Positions 42,279 to 53,672 of a stretch of 64,000 nt of DNA are shown here, piece after piece. The notes below the pieces were generated by a model that was not told the origin of the DNA, ran no database searches, and worked only from the letters and a program-made list of their open reading frames with translations. Each line of letters begins with the position of its first letter. Within the stretch, counting starts at the first letter, position 1. Made by a program: the position numbers and the translations under genes. The DNA comes from Caldovatus aquaticus (lineage in GTDB: Bacteria; Pseudomonadota; Alphaproteobacteria; Acetobacterales; Acetobacteraceae), in the NCBI RefSeq assembly GCF_019458025.1, contig NZ_JAHZUY010000002.1, positions 124,001-188,000 of the forward strand, written 5' to 3'.

Positions 42279-44646
42279 GCCTCGCTCCTTCCCTGCAGCG
42301 CGGCCCAGATGCGCGCGGGCGTGGCGGGCTGGCGCTCCAGCCGCGCGCCGCGCCGGGCCAGCGCGTCGTTGACCGCGTTCATCAGCGCCCCGATCGCGCC
42401 CATCACCCCGCCCTCGGCCATGCCCTTGAGGCCCGCGGGCGTGCGCGGGTTCGGCGTGTCGTGGTGCAGCAGCTCGAACGTCGGCAGGTCGCCGGCGCGG
42501 GCGAGCGCGTAGTCGAGGAAGGTGGCGGCGAGCATCTGCCCGTCCGCGCCGTAGGCGGCGTGCTCCAGCATCGCGCCGGAGAGGCCCATCGCCGTCGCGC
42601 CGTGGGTCTGCCCGGCGACGACGAGCGGGTTGATCCTCCGCCCCGCGTCCTCGGCGACGACGTAGCGCAGGATGGAGAGCGCGCCCGTCTCCGGGTCGAT
42701 CTCCACCGCGCAGGCGTGGGTGGAGTTGGCGTAGGTCATCGCCGGCGGGTCGTAGGCGAGCACCTGGTGCAGCCCGGGCTCCATCCCCGGCGGCAGGCGC
42801 AGCGGGTCGAGATGGGCGAGCCGCGCGATCTCGGCGAGCGTCGGCCCCGCCGGCGCCCAGCCCTCGGCCGTGCGCTGCACCACCCTGCCCTCGCGCAGGT
42901 CGAGGCCGTCGGCGCTGTTGCGGCCGAGCAGCACGGCGGCGATCTCCAGCACCTTCGCCTTCAGCCTGAGCCCGGCGAGGTAGAGCGCCCCGCCCCCCGC
43001 CGTCGCCCCGCGCGCGCCGCGGCTGCCCATGCCGTAGGGCGCGATGTCGGTGTGGCCGATCTGCACCGCCACCTCCTCCACCGCGCAGCCGAGGCCGGCG
43101 GCGACGGCCTGCGCCAGCGTCGTCTCGTAGCCCTGGCCGGAGCCCATCAGGCCGCAGGAGGCGATCACCGCCCCCGAGGGCTCGACCCGGACCACCGCCG
43201 TCTCGTGCCCCGAACCGGGGATGCCGGCGGCCTTGTAGAAGGCGCTGCCGTAGGTGGTGCTCTCGATCACCGTGCACAGGCCGAGGCCGAGCAGCCGCCG
43301 CGGCTCCGCCGCCTGGCGTGCGCGCCATCCGTCGTAGCCGAGCCCCGCCGCCGCCGCCTCCAGCGTCGCGAGCGGGCTCACCGCGTCGTAGCGTTCGCCG
43401 GTGGCGGTGGTGAAGGGCAGGTCGGCGTCGGTGATCGAATTGCGCCGCCGCACCTCCAGCGGATCGAGGCCGAGCTCGCGCGCGATCGCGTCCATCGTCC
43501 CCTCCATCACCCAGGAGGCGATGGCCATCGGCGCCCGCATCGGCCCGGAGGGGCACTTGTTGGTGAGGAACACCTCGACCTCGTAGCCGTACTCCCTCAC
43601 CCGGTAGGGCCCGGGCAGGATCAGCGCCACCACCCGCGCCATGTAGTTCGCCGGGAAGAAGCACCAGGCGCCGAAGTCGCTGCGGATGCGGCAGGCGAGG
43701 GCGAGCAGGCGCCCGTCCTCGGCGACGGCGGCGCGCGTCGTCACCTCCTCCTCGCGCGCGTGCAGGGCGGCGGTGAGGTTCTCGCTCCGCGTCTCGCGCC
43801 AGCGCACCGGGCGATTCAGCATCCGCGCCGCGGCGGCGCAGGCGAGGTCCTCGCGCAGCGGCACGATCTTCTGGCCGAAGCCGCCGCCCATGTCGGGCGC
43901 GACCACCGTGACCTGCCACTCGCGCAGGCCGAGCCGCGCCGCCAGCGCGCTGCGGTAGGGATGCGGCGCCTGGGTGCCGACATGCATGGTCAGGTGCTCG
44001 CGCCCGGCATCCCAGACCGCGAGGCAGCCGCGCGGCTCCATCGGCGCGTGGGTCTGGCGCTGCTGGCCGAAGCGCGCCTCCACCACCCGCGCCGCGCGGG
44101 CGAAGGCGGCGGCGAGGCCGGGGGTCGCGAATTCCTGGCGCGAGACGCGGTTGGAGGGGAGCGCCGGGTCCACCCGCGGCGCATCCGGCGCCGCCGCCGC
44201 GGCGAGCGACGCCACCGCGGGGAGCGGCTCGTACTCCACCTCGACCCGCTCGGCCGCCTCCTCGGCCGCGGCGCGCGTCTCCGCCAGCACCAGCGCCACC
44301 GGATCGCCGACGAAGCGCGCGACATCGCGCGGCAGCGGCGGCATCTCGACCGGATGCAGCCCCTCGATCGGCGGCGCGAGGCGGAGCGGCGCGACCAGGC
44401 GGGCGATGTCCGCGCCGTCCAGCACCGCGACCACGCCGGGCAGGGCCCGCGCCGCGGCGGCCTCCACCGCGAGGATGCGGGCATGGGCGTGCGGGCTGCG
44501 CACGAACGCCGCGTGCAGCGCGCGCGGCGCCTCGATGTCGTCGAGGAAGCGGCCGGCGCCGGTGAGCAGCCGGCGGTCCTCGCGCCGGCGCAGCGGCCGG
44601 CCGAGCGGCCCGTCCGGCGCGGGCGGCGGCGCGGGGGCGGCGGCGC

Positions 44647-44650
<4 letters not shown>
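42275..44650 (-). CDS. Molybdopterin-binding subunit of a xanthine dehydrogenase/CoxL-type hydroxylase (orphan)
   Basis: 791 residues, full length for the large subunit of this family. Landmarks are GRFLDDIEAPRALHAAFVRSPHAHARI, MGGGFGQKIVPLREDLA, the active-site loop GPMRAPMAIAS, GHTDIAPYGMGSRGARGA, and the catalytic Glu in LKGMAEGGVMGAIG. Family members hydroxylate N-heterocycles, purines, aldehydes or CO with molybdenum cofactor. They normally need FAD and [2Fe-2S] subunits, but neither gene is next to this one. It is embedded in a sugar-type ABC operon by ATGA overlaps on both sides, which is unusual. Confidence 0.92.
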
Positions 44651-45702
<1,052 letters not shown>

Positions 45703-45708
45703 CGCCCG

Positions 45709-46674
45709 CTAGCCCTTCACCGCCCCGGCGGTGAGGCCGGAGACGATGTAGCGCTGGAACAGCACGGCGAGCAGCACCGGCGGCACGATGGCGATCACGC
45801 CGGCGGCGTTGACGAAGGAGAAACTGGTGGTGAAGTCCATCACGAAGCCCGAGATCACGATCGGCAGGGTCTGCGCCTCGACGTTCTGCGTCAGCACCAG
45901 GGCGAAGACGAACTCGTTCCAGCTCGTCAGGAAGGCGAAGGTCAGCGCCGCCACCAGCGCCGGCAGCGACAGCGGCAGGTAGACCTGGCGCAGCGCGCCC
46001 CAGTGCCCGCATCCGTCCACCCGCGCGGCGCGGTAGAGGTCGCGCGGGATGCCCTCGAAGTAGGAGATCAGGATGAAGATGGTGAACGGCACCGTCACCG
46101 CGAGGTAGGTGACGACCAGCGCCGCCAGGCTGTTGATCAGCCCGAGGGCGCGGATCACCAGGAACAGCGGCACCACCAGCGCGATGTCCGGGATCACCCG
46201 CGTCGCCAGCACCGTGTAGAGCGTGGCGCGGCGCCCGCGGAAGTCGATCACCGCGATGGCGTAGGCGGCGGTGAGCGAGAGCAGCAGGTTGAGCGCCGCC
46301 ACCCACAGCCCGACGACCAGGCTGTTGCGGAGCGAGGGCAGCAGGTTCTGCGCCCCGGTGGGCAGGAAGCCGCCGGTCGCCGGGTCGCCCTGGCGGCGCG
46401 TCTCGTAGGTGACGACGCGCTCCGCGGCGCGGAAGATCGCCTCGAAATTTGCGAGCGTCGGCTCGGGCGGCAGCCAGTTGGGCGGCACCGCCGTCGCCTG
46501 CGCCTCGGTCTGCAGCGAGGAGGAGACGAGCCAGGCGACCGGCCCCGCGACGTAGAGCACGAACAGCAGCGAGAAGGCCGCGAGCAGCAGGCCGCGCCCG
46601 AGCCGCGGCGCGACCGGGCGCCGCGCCGCGGCGCGCCCGGGGGGCGGGGCGCGGCGATCCTCCGCCCCGCTCAC
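45709..46674 (-). CDS. ABC importer permease (CUT1, MalG/UgpE-like)
   Basis: 321 residues from a GTG at 46674 that overlaps the previous stop (GTGA). About six membrane helices are seen, starting at GLLLAAFSLLFVLYVAGPVAWLV. The ATPase-contact EAA loop reads YRAARVDGCGHWGALRQVYLPLS. The N-terminal 30 residues are Pro/Arg-rich, and the loop after helix 1 is longer than usual (about residues 70-100, containing ETRRQGDPATGGF). It pairs with the permease before it. Confidence 0.92.
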   Translation of the reverse strand: MSGAEDRRAPPPGRAAARRPVAPRLGRGLLLAAFSLLFVLYVAGPVAWLVSSSLQTEAQATAVPPNWLPPEPTLANFEAIFRAAERVVTYETRRQGDPATGGFLPTGAQNLLPSLRNSLVVGLWVAALNLLLSLTAAYAIAVIDFRGRRATLYTVLATRVIPDIALVVPLFLVIRALGLINSLAALVVTYLAVTVPFTIFILISYFEGIPRDLYRAARVDGCGHWGALRQVYLPLSLPALVAALTFAFLTSWNEFVFALVLTQNVEAQTLPIVISGFVMDFTTSFSFVNAAGVIAIVPPVLLAVLFQRYIVSGLTAGAVKG

Positions 46675-47549
46675 AGCCGCCGCCCCAGGAAGCGGATGAA
46701 CAGGTAGGAGAGGAGGAAGGTCGCCATCGCCAGGATGTAGGAGAGCGCCGCCCCGGTGCCGAAGCGGAGCGAGCGGAAGGTCTCGACGTAGATGAACCAG
46801 GAGAGGGTGAAGCTCGCGTCCCCCGGCCCGCCCTGGGTCATGATCAGGAACAGGTCGAAGTGGCGGATGCTGATCATCGTCTCGTAGACCAGCACCAGCA
46901 TCAGGCCAGGCCGCAGCGCCGGGAGCGTGACGTGCAGGAAGCGCCGGAACGCCCCCGCCCCGTCCACCTTGGCGGCGCGGTAGAGGTCCTCCGGGATCGC
47001 CTTCATGGTCACGATCAGGAGCAGCGCCGCGAGCGGCATCTGCTTCCACACCGCGGCGTTGGCGATCAGCAGCAGCGTCAGGTCCGGGTCGCCGAGCCAG
47101 GCGCGGTAGCGCTCCAGCACCCCGAGCTGCACCAGGAGCCCGTTGAGCAGGCCGTAGCTCGGGTCGTAGATCCACTTCCACATCAGGCCGTTGACGACCG
47201 AGGGCGTCGCCCAGGGCAGCAGCAGCAGGGCGTTCAGCAGGCGCTGCCCGGGGAAGGCCTCGTTCAGCAGCAGCGCCACCAGCACGGCGAGCACGGTGGT
47301 CGCCGCCACCGTCACCACCGTGTACACGGTGGTGCGCGCCACCGCGATCCAGAAGCGCTCGTCGGCGAACACCCGCAGGTAGTTGTCGAGCCCGACGAAG
47401 GGCCGCCGCAGCGGCCGCGTCAGCACCACGTCGTGCAGGCTGACCCAGAAGGAGTAGAGGATCGGAAAGGCGGCGACCACCAGCAGCACCGCCACCACGG
47501 GGAACACCAGGAGCGCGGCGGCGCGCTCGTCGTAGCCGAGGCGAGGCAC
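46671..47549 (-). CDS. ABC importer permease (CUT1, MalF/UgpA-like)
   Basis: 292 residues with six predicted helices, beginning MPRLGYDERAAALLVFPVVA. The EAA loop is YRAAKVDGAGAFRRFLHVTLPALRP. A cytoplasmic-edge motif TQGGPGDASFTLSWFIY is typical of this permease type in alphaproteobacteria. It lies 4 bases after the binding-protein gene and overlaps the second permease gene. Confidence 0.93.
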   Translation of the reverse strand: MPRLGYDERAAALLVFPVVAVLLVVAAFPILYSFWVSLHDVVLTRPLRRPFVGLDNYLRVFADERFWIAVARTTVYTVVTVAATTVLAVLVALLLNEAFPGQRLLNALLLLPWATPSVVNGLMWKWIYDPSYGLLNGLLVQLGVLERYRAWLGDPDLTLLLIANAAVWKQMPLAALLLIVTMKAIPEDLYRAAKVDGAGAFRRFLHVTLPALRPGLMLVLVYETMISIRHFDLFLIMTQGGPGDASFTLSWFIYVETFRSLRFGTGAALSYILAMATFLLSYLFIRFLGRRL

Positions 47550-47553
47550 GGCG

Positions 47554-48891
47554 CTACCGGAAGGCCCGCCGCAGCTCGGTCCATTTCGCCGCCGCCGCGC
47601 GCATCGCCGCCTCCGGCTCGGCGCGGCCGAGGCAGACGCTCTGCCACGCCTGGTTCGCCGTCTCCACCCACTCGCCGAACCAGGGCGAGATCACGTCCTT
47701 CTTGCGCGTCCGCGCCGACTGCGCCGCGATCACCGCGCCGCCGCCCTCGCCCGCCCAGCGCGTCCAGAAGCCCTGCACTTCCGGGTCCTCGTTCAGCGGC
47801 AGGGTGCAGAAGGGCAGGCCGAGGTCCGTCAGCAGCAGCTTCTGCATCGAGTAGTTGCCGGCGGTGTCGCGGCCGCCGAAGAACTCGATGAAGCGCACCG
47901 CCCGCTCGCGCCGGGCGCGGTCGTTCTTCGCCCCCGGCGTCATGCCGTAGAAGCGGATCCAGCCGCAGGTCTCGTTCGTCCCCTCCGGCCCGCCCTTCGG
48001 CATCAGCGCCAGCCGGATCCTGCCCGCCGCCTGCGACTGCGAAGGGTCGTTCAGCGCCCGGATGCGGTAGGTGGGCACGATGGCGAAGGCATGCGCGCCG
48101 GAGCCGAAGGCGCGCAGCCCGTTGATCTCCGCCGTCTCCACCGCCCCCGGCGAGACGATGCGGTGGGTGTGGATCGCCTCGCGCAGGAAGCGCGCCGCGC
48201 GCACCGCGCCGCGGGCAGGATCGGCCATCACCGCCTCGCCGCGCTCGTCCACGAAGCGCCCGCCGTGGCTGAACACCAGGGCGGAGACGAACTCGATCAG
48301 CCAGGTGTCGGCGGCGAGGCTGAGCAGCAGCGGATACTCGGCGATCCCCTGCCGCTTGATGCGCAGGCTGGCCTCGACCACCTCGTCCCAGGTCGCCGGC
48401 GGAGCCGCGATGCCGGCGCGCTGCAGCAGCTCGGCGTTGACCATGAACGACATGTGGTCGCCGTAGTAGGCAAGGCCGTACTGCCGCCCGCGGTAGCGCA
48501 TGGACTGCGTGCAGTACTCCGCGGCTTCCGCGTTGTACTTCATCAGCTCCGGGATGTCGTCGATCGGCGCGAGCCAGCCGGCCTCGGCGAACTCGGGCAG
48601 CCAGGCGTCGGAGATCCAGCTCACGTCGATCGGCGCGTTGCCGACCAGGCGCGTCACCAGCGCGGTGCGGAACTGCGCCCAGGGGAAGTTCTCGTAGTTG
48701 ACGCGGATCCCGGTCGCGCGCTCGAAGGCGCTGATCTGCGCGCGCACCTGGTCCACCGCCGCCGACCAGCCGATGAAGTTCACCGTCCCCCCGGCCTGGG
48801 CGCGGGCCGCGCGGGCGCCGAGCCCGGCGGCGCCGAGCGCCGCCGCCCCGGTCGCGGCCAGCACGGCGCGGCGTGCGAACATCCCCCGCAT
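47554..48891 (-). CDS. Extracellular solute-binding protein of the CUT1-type importer
   Basis: 445 residues with a Tat-like signal (FARRAVLAATGAAALGAAGLGARAARAQA). The mature part shows the SBP_bac_1 layout: VNFIGWSAAVDQVRAQISAFE, GIRVNYENFPWAQFRTAL, PIDVSWISDAWLPEFAEAGWL, IKRQGIAEYPLLLS, and many aromatic residues that could line a binding pocket. The ligand might be a sugar, polyol or other polar compound. The catabolic genes downstream (Mo-hydroxylase, dehydrogenase, asparaginase) do not fit a simple sugar. It is the first gene of the operon. Confidence 0.92.
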   Translation of the reverse strand: MRGMFARRAVLAATGAAALGAAGLGARAARAQAGGTVNFIGWSAAVDQVRAQISAFERATGIRVNYENFPWAQFRTALVTRLVGNAPIDVSWISDAWLPEFAEAGWLAPIDDIPELMKYNAEAAEYCTQSMRYRGRQYGLAYYGDHMSFMVNAELLQRAGIAAPPATWDEVVEASLRIKRQGIAEYPLLLSLAADTWLIEFVSALVFSHGGRFVDERGEAVMADPARGAVRAARFLREAIHTHRIVSPGAVETAEINGLRAFGSGAHAFAIVPTYRIRALNDPSQSQAAGRIRLALMPKGGPEGTNETCGWIRFYGMTPGAKNDRARRERAVRFIEFFGGRDTAGNYSMQKLLLTDLGLPFCTLPLNEDPEVQGFWTRWAGEGGGAVIAAQSARTRKKDVISPWFGEWVETANQAWQSVCLGRAEPEAAMRAAAAKWTELRRAFR

Positions 48892-49048
48892 GGCGCGTCT
48901 CTCCTTCCCTACCCCCGCGAATCTCGCGCCCCGCGGACCGTCCTGTCCAGCCCCGCCACGGCAGGCGCGGCCGAGCCGGCGCGAGGCCGCGGCCCGCCTC
49001 TCCTTCGCCAGGCGGCGCCGCCCGTCAAGCGCCCGCCGGGGCGCGCCC

Positions 49049-50344
49049 TTACCCCTCCGGCGCCGGGATCGCCGCCGTCCCCGGCCTGCCCGCCGCCACC
49101 GCGTCGAACAGCGCGATCTGCCGCGGCAGGCAGACCGTGCGGAGATCGTAGCGCTCCACCGCCGTCCGCCGCGCCGCCGCGCGCAGCGGCGCGTGGCGCG
49201 CGGGCGCCGTCAGCGCGCCGACGACCGTATCCGCGAGTTCCCCCGCGGCGTGGAAGTCCACCAGCAGGCCGTTCTCGCCGTGGCGGATCACCTCCTGCAC
49301 CGGCGGCGTCGCCGATCCGACGACCAGCGCCCCGCAGCCCATCGCCTCGATCATGCTCCAGGACAGCACGAAGGGATAAGTGAGATAGACGTGCACCCGC
49401 GTCACCCGGAACAGCGCGAGCAGCGCCGGGTGCGGGATGCGGCCGACGAAATGGACGCGCGCGAGGTCGAGCCTGCCCGCGAGCTCCTTGAGCATGTGGG
49501 CCTTCCAGCTCCCCCCGTCCGGCGGCAGGCGGCCGTAGCCGCGGTCCTCGCCCCCGACCACGACCACCTGCGCCTCCGGCCGGCGGCCCAGGATCTCGGG
49601 CAGGGCGCGCATGAACACGTCGAAGCCGCGATAGGGCTCGAGGTTGCGCGAGACGAAGCTCACCACCTCGTCGCCGCGGCGCAGCACGCGCCCGTCGGGC
49701 AGGGCGAATTCGGCCGGCCCCTCCGGCGTCGCGACCGCCTCGGTGTCCACGCCCTCGTGCACCACCGAGATGCGGTCGCGAAGCAGCGCCGGATAGCGGC
49801 TGCGCTGCCAGAGCGTCGGGCTGACGCCCCAGTCGCAGGACTCGAGCGACAGCAGCTGGGTGACGTTGAGCGTCCGCACCCGCGCCATCTCGTCGATCGT
49901 CACCTCCTGGGACGGATCGAACCCGATGTCGGCGCCGCGCGCGGAGTAGTAGAACTCGCAGTAGTAGAGCAGGCGCGCGTCCGGGAACACGTCGCGCAGG
50001 TAGAGGCCCTCGCCCCAGCCCGGATGGCAGCAGATGATGTCCGGCCGGAAGCCCTGGCGCTGGAGCGCTATGCAGGCCTGCGCCGCCGCTTGGCCGCGCC
50101 GCACCGCGCCCTCGATCGGGCGCAGGTAGCGATGGGTCTTCTCGCCGGGCCCCTGCGGCGGCGGATAGCGCACGTGCTGCACGCCCGGCAGCGCGATGTT
50201 CGGCCGCTCGCCCAGCCCGATCACCCGCGCGCCCTTGCGCCGCGCGATCGCCGGCGCGAGGTGGCGGTACTGCCCGGGAAAGTTCTGGTGGACGAAGAGC
50301 GCCTGCACCAACGGGCCGATCCCCCCCTCGGTCCATGCCTTCAT
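49049..50344 (-). CDS. GT4-type glycosyltransferase
   Basis: 431 residues. The N-terminal domain begins near ALFVHQNFPGQYRHLAPAIAR and includes DIICCHPGWGEGLYLRDVFP. The C-terminal GT-B half shows VVSFVSRNLEPYRGFDVFMRAL, VVVVGGEDRGYG, VHFVGRIPHPALLALFRVT and the nucleotide-sugar site YPFVLSWSMIEAMGCGALVVGS. It probably adds a sugar to a surface polysaccharide. The ATG at 50344 is used; relatives start nearer the GTG at 50308, so the first 12 residues may be extra. No other polysaccharide gene is adjacent. Confidence 0.88.
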   Translation of the reverse strand: MKAWTEGGIGPLVQALFVHQNFPGQYRHLAPAIARRKGARVIGLGERPNIALPGVQHVRYPPPQGPGEKTHRYLRPIEGAVRRGQAAAQACIALQRQGFRPDIICCHPGWGEGLYLRDVFPDARLLYYCEFYYSARGADIGFDPSQEVTIDEMARVRTLNVTQLLSLESCDWGVSPTLWQRSRYPALLRDRISVVHEGVDTEAVATPEGPAEFALPDGRVLRRGDEVVSFVSRNLEPYRGFDVFMRALPEILGRRPEAQVVVVGGEDRGYGRLPPDGGSWKAHMLKELAGRLDLARVHFVGRIPHPALLALFRVTRVHVYLTYPFVLSWSMIEAMGCGALVVGSATPPVQEVIRHGENGLLVDFHAAGELADTVVGALTAPARHAPLRAAARRTAVERYDLRTVCLPRQIALFDAVAAGRPGTAAIPAPEG

Positions 50345-50553
50345 GCCCCCCGCCGCCGGCCGCGGCAACGGAGCGCCGCGAGGCGGGCCCGCCGGGCAGC
50401 GGCGCGCGGCCCGCCCGTGCGCCCCGGCCTTCCGCCTGGGCACGGGCGCGGCGCGCCGATGACGCGCCGGCGGATGCGTCGGACAGTGCCAGTAAGGCGC
50501 GCCGCATCGGGCCCAGCCGCGCGCAGCTGGCCACTTCGCCAGGGCACGATGCG

Positions 50554-51852
50554 TCAGCGCCCGGGCGCCTCGCCGCCGCCGCCCAGGCGACGCAGCACCG
50601 CCAGCCCGGCGAGCGTCACCAGCGCCAGGTGCCCGAAGCCCGCGCCCCAGCCCGAGACGCTTTGCACCCCGCCGGCGAGGTCGAGCGCCACGCCGACCCC
50701 GAGCGGCCCCAGGAAGCCCCCGGCATAGCCGCACATGCTGTGCAGCCCCATGGTCGCGCCGCGCAGCCCGGGCTCCGCGGCCTGCACCGTCCCCGCGGTC
50801 AGCGCCGAGCTGTCGAGGTAGATCGCCGCGTTCCACAGCAGCACCAGCAGCGCCGCGAGCCCCGCCGATGCCGCCACCGTCCAGCCCGCGGCCAGCGAGA
50901 GCGCCGCCGCCGCGCCCATCGCCAGGCTCACCACGCGCACCCGGCCGAGCCGCTGCGCCGTCTCGTTGCCTGCGACCGACACGGCGATCCCGGCCAGCCC
51001 CGCCAGGGTGAACAGGGCGGTCGGCCCCGGCAGCCAGTCCGGCGCGCCCGCGTCCTGCCGCGCGGCCGCGGCGGCGAGGAAGGTCACCGCCCAGGTGCGC
51101 AGCGCCGCGAGCTCCCAGGTGTGCACGGTGTAGCCGGCGATCCACGCCATGGCGCGGCGATTGCGCAGCACCGGGCGGAAGTCGAGCAGCGCCCGTCGCG
51201 GCAGCGCCGCCTCGTCGCGGTCGGCCCGCGGCGGCAGGGCGCCGGGCACCACCGCGGCGGCGACGGCGAAGGCGAGCGCGGCGGCGAGCCCGCCGACCAG
51301 GAAGGCGGCCTCCGGCCCGGCCAGCGCCTCGCACAGCCCGGCGACGGCGAAGGACGCGGCGCCGGAGATGCCGACCCCCGCCGCGTGCCACGACACCGCG
51401 CGCGACTGCGCCGCGCCCTCGAGCGGATCGGCGATCGCCTTCAGCCCCGGCATGTAGGCGCCGGCCCAGCCGACGCCGGCCAGCGCGCGCAGCGCGAGCG
51501 CCGGCCAGAACCCGTCGGCGACCGTGGCGAAGCCGAGGTGAGCCAACGCCGTGCATCCGGCGCCGACGAGATAGACGCGCCGCGCCGGCACGCGGTCGGT
51601 CAGCGCGACCAGCACCGGCACGGCGGCGACGTAGGCGGCGAAGAAGATGCCGAGCAGCCACCCGGCCTGGGTGCTGGAGAGCGACCAGCGCGCGATGTAG
51701 CCGGGCAGCAGGGCCGGCAGCGCGAAGGCGCCGAGCTGGACGAGCACCTGCGCGGCCACGATGGCGGCGGTGTAGCCGCCGCTGCCGGGCCGCGGCGGCG
51801 CGAATCGGGCACGGGGCGGAGAGAAGCGCATGGCGGGAAGGGAGAAGAGCAC
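50554..51852 (-). CDS. MFS transporter
   Basis: 432 residues with about twelve predicted membrane helices. The MFS loop 2-3 motif is degenerate (ALTDRVPARRVYLVG), and the helix-4/5 region contains RALAGVGWAGAYMPGLKAIADP. The family resembles CynX/NNP-like or metabolite MFS carriers, but no substrate can be named. The start at 51852 (MLFSLPAM) could instead be the ATG at 51831 (MRFSPPRARF). It is followed on the same strand by the glycosyltransferase gene after 209 bases. Confidence 0.87.
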   Translation of the reverse strand: MLFSLPAMRFSPPRARFAPPRPGSGGYTAAIVAAQVLVQLGAFALPALLPGYIARWSLSSTQAGWLLGIFFAAYVAAVPVLVALTDRVPARRVYLVGAGCTALAHLGFATVADGFWPALALRALAGVGWAGAYMPGLKAIADPLEGAAQSRAVSWHAAGVGISGAASFAVAGLCEALAGPEAAFLVGGLAAALAFAVAAAVVPGALPPRADRDEAALPRRALLDFRPVLRNRRAMAWIAGYTVHTWELAALRTWAVTFLAAAAARQDAGAPDWLPGPTALFTLAGLAGIAVSVAGNETAQRLGRVRVVSLAMGAAAALSLAAGWTVAASAGLAALLVLLWNAAIYLDSSALTAGTVQAAEPGLRGATMGLHSMCGYAGGFLGPLGVGVALDLAGGVQSVSGWGAGFGHLALVTLAGLAVLRRLGGGGEAPGR

Positions 51853-51946
51853 GGCCGGGCGCGCCGCGCGCCCCCCGATCGCCGGGCCGCGACCGGCCGC
51901 CCGCCCGCGCGCAAGGGCCGGCGGCCGGCGGCCGCCGCGCGGGGCC

Positions 51947-52363
51947 TCATCCCGCCGGCGCGGGCGGCTTCGCGTAGTCCTCGTCCGGGACGGGCTCGAA
52001 CCACATCGTGCCCCGGCCCTGGTCGTCGTTCTCCGACATGGCGAGGTGGGAGAACAGCCGGTCCGGCGCCGCGCCGTGCCAGTGCCGCACGTTCGGCGGG
52101 ATCAGCACCGTGTCGCCGGGGCGCAGCTCCTGCACCGGCTCGCCCTCGCGCTGGTAGCGCCCGACGCCGGACAGGCAGTAGAGCGTCTGCCCCACCGGAT
52201 GCGCATGCCAGGCGGTGCGCGCGCCCGGCGTGAAGGTGACGACGCTCGCGCGCAGGCGCGAGGGCGGCGTCACCGACAGGATCTCGTCCTGGAAGACGAG
52301 GCCGGTGAAGTTGCCGGCGGGGGCCTTCCTGGTGGCGCGCGCCGAGACGCGGATGACGGTCAT
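51947..52363 (-). CDS. Cupin-domain protein
   Basis: 138 residues, a single cupin similar to those fused or linked to carboxymuconolactone decarboxylases. Motif 1 is TAWHAHPVGQTLYCLSGVGRY and motif 2 is VLIPPNVRHWHGAAPD. The His-x-His and the later His suggest a bound metal. Function is unknown; possible roles are a quercetinase-like oxygenase or a detoxifying enzyme. It precedes the MFS gene on the same strand by 94 bases. Confidence 0.87.
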   Translation of the reverse strand: MTVIRVSARATRKAPAGNFTGLVFQDEILSVTPPSRLRASVVTFTPGARTAWHAHPVGQTLYCLSGVGRYQREGEPVQELRPGDTVLIPPNVRHWHGAAPDRLFSHLAMSENDDQGRGTMWFEPVPDEDYAKPPAPAG

Positions 52364-52769
52364 TCTGTCCTCCCTTGCTCGCAGGTGACGCCGGCAGGCC
52401 GGGACGCCGCACGCCGGGCGACGGTCGCCTCCCGGCCGCCGCCCGCACCGGCCGACCGGGCCGCGCAGCCGTCTCCGCGCCCCGCTCGGGGACCGTAACG
52501 CCCGAGACGAGCGTCAGGCGATAGCCCTCGACGCGCCGCGCCAGCCGCTTGCCGCGGCCGCCCCTGCCGGCCGGGCGCGCCCGTCGCCGGCCGCGGCGCC
52601 GCGGCCCGGCGCGCCCCGCCGCGCGGCGAGCGGCGTCCCGCCCGGGCCCGGCCCCGATCGCGACCGGTCTTGGCCGGTCTTGGAAGGCCCCGCGGGACGC
52701 GCTATCTCCCGGCCGCTCGCGCCCGGTCGCCGGGCAGCCCGGAGACGGACCCGGCCTCCAACCAGACCG
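52364..52769. other. 406-base gene-free stretch upstream of the EEP gene
   Basis: It lies between two divergent genes and should hold their promoters. A tandem CCGGTCTTGG pair is at about 52664-52683. Overlapping it, TTGGAA (52680-52685) and TATCTC (52703-52708) have 17-base spacing and could serve the rightward gene, weakly. Nothing else is recognised. Confidence 0.4.
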
Positions 52770-53672
52770 ATGCTCCCGCAACCGCAGCCGTTCTCGCCGC
52801 GCCCGTCGCGTGCGCCCGACCACCTCCGCGCGCCCGATCGCGCCCACCGCCGGGCGGGGGAGGCGACGGAGGGCCGGCTCCTGGGCCTGCGCCGCCCCCC
52901 CGCGACCCCGGCGCGCGGCCTCGCGGGCGACCTGCGCGTCGCCTCCTACAACCTCCACAAGTGCGTCGGCACGGACCGGCGCTTCGACCCGGCGCGCTCG
53001 GCGGCGGTGATCGCCGAGCTCGGCGCCGATCTGGTCGCCGTGCAGGAGGCGGACCGGCGCTTCGGCCGCCGCGTCGGCCTGCTCGACCTCGAGGCGCTGG
53101 CGCGCGACGCCGGCCTGGTTCCGCTTCCCGCCTCCGACCTGCCCGATGGCCACGGCTGGCACGGCAACGCGCTGCTGGTGCGCCCCGGCACTCCCGCCCG
53201 GCTCCGCCGCCTCCGCCTGCCCGGAGCCGAACCGCGCGGCGCCCTGCTGGCCGAGCTCGAGCTGCCGGCCGGGCGGCTGCGGGTGGTCGCCGCGCATCTC
53301 GGCCTGCTCCGCCGCCACCGCACGCGCCAGGCGGCCGCCATCCTGCGCGCCCTCGCCGAGGGCGAGGCGATGCCGACGCTCCTCCTCGGCGACCTGAACG
53401 AGTGGCGCCCGGGGGCGCGCTCCTCGCTCCGCACCTTCGAGCCGCTGTTCGGGCCGCTCGCCCCCAGCCCGCCCAGCTTCCCGGCCCGGCTGCCGGTGCT
53501 GGCGCTCGACCGCATCCTCGGCTGGCCGCAGGGGCTGGTCAGCGAGGTCGCCGTGCATGACAGCCCGCTCGCGCGCCTCGCTTCCGACCACCTGCCCGTG
53601 ACCGCGCGGGTCCGTCTCGGCGTCGTGGCCGGGGCGGCGCCGGAGTCGCTGCCCCTCGCCGCGGCGGCCTGA
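52770..53672 (+). CDS. Endonuclease/exonuclease/phosphatase family protein
   Basis: 300 residues from the ATG at 52770. An unconserved, Pro/Arg-rich stretch of about 55 residues precedes the EEP fold. Catalytic elements follow in order: ASYNLHKCVG (Asn), LVAVQEAD (Glu), VVAAHLGLLRRHR (His), TLLLGDLNEWRP (Asp/Asn) and LASDHLPVTARV (Asp/His). The family includes nucleases and phosphatases acting on nucleic acids, phospholipids or inositol phosphates; similar genes often sit next to phospholipase D/cardiolipin synthase genes, absent here. The start is uncertain. Confidence 0.85.
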   Translation: MLPQPQPFSPRPSRAPDHLRAPDRAHRRAGEATEGRLLGLRRPPATPARGLAGDLRVASYNLHKCVGTDRRFDPARSAAVIAELGADLVAVQEADRRFGRRVGLLDLEALARDAGLVPLPASDLPDGHGWHGNALLVRPGTPARLRRLRLPGAEPRGALLAELELPAGRLRVVAAHLGLLRRHRTRQAAAILRALAEGEAMPTLLLGDLNEWRPGARSSLRTFEPLFGPLAPSPPSFPARLPVLALDRILGWPQGLVSEVAVHDSPLARLASDHLPVTARVRLGVVAGAAPESLPLAAAA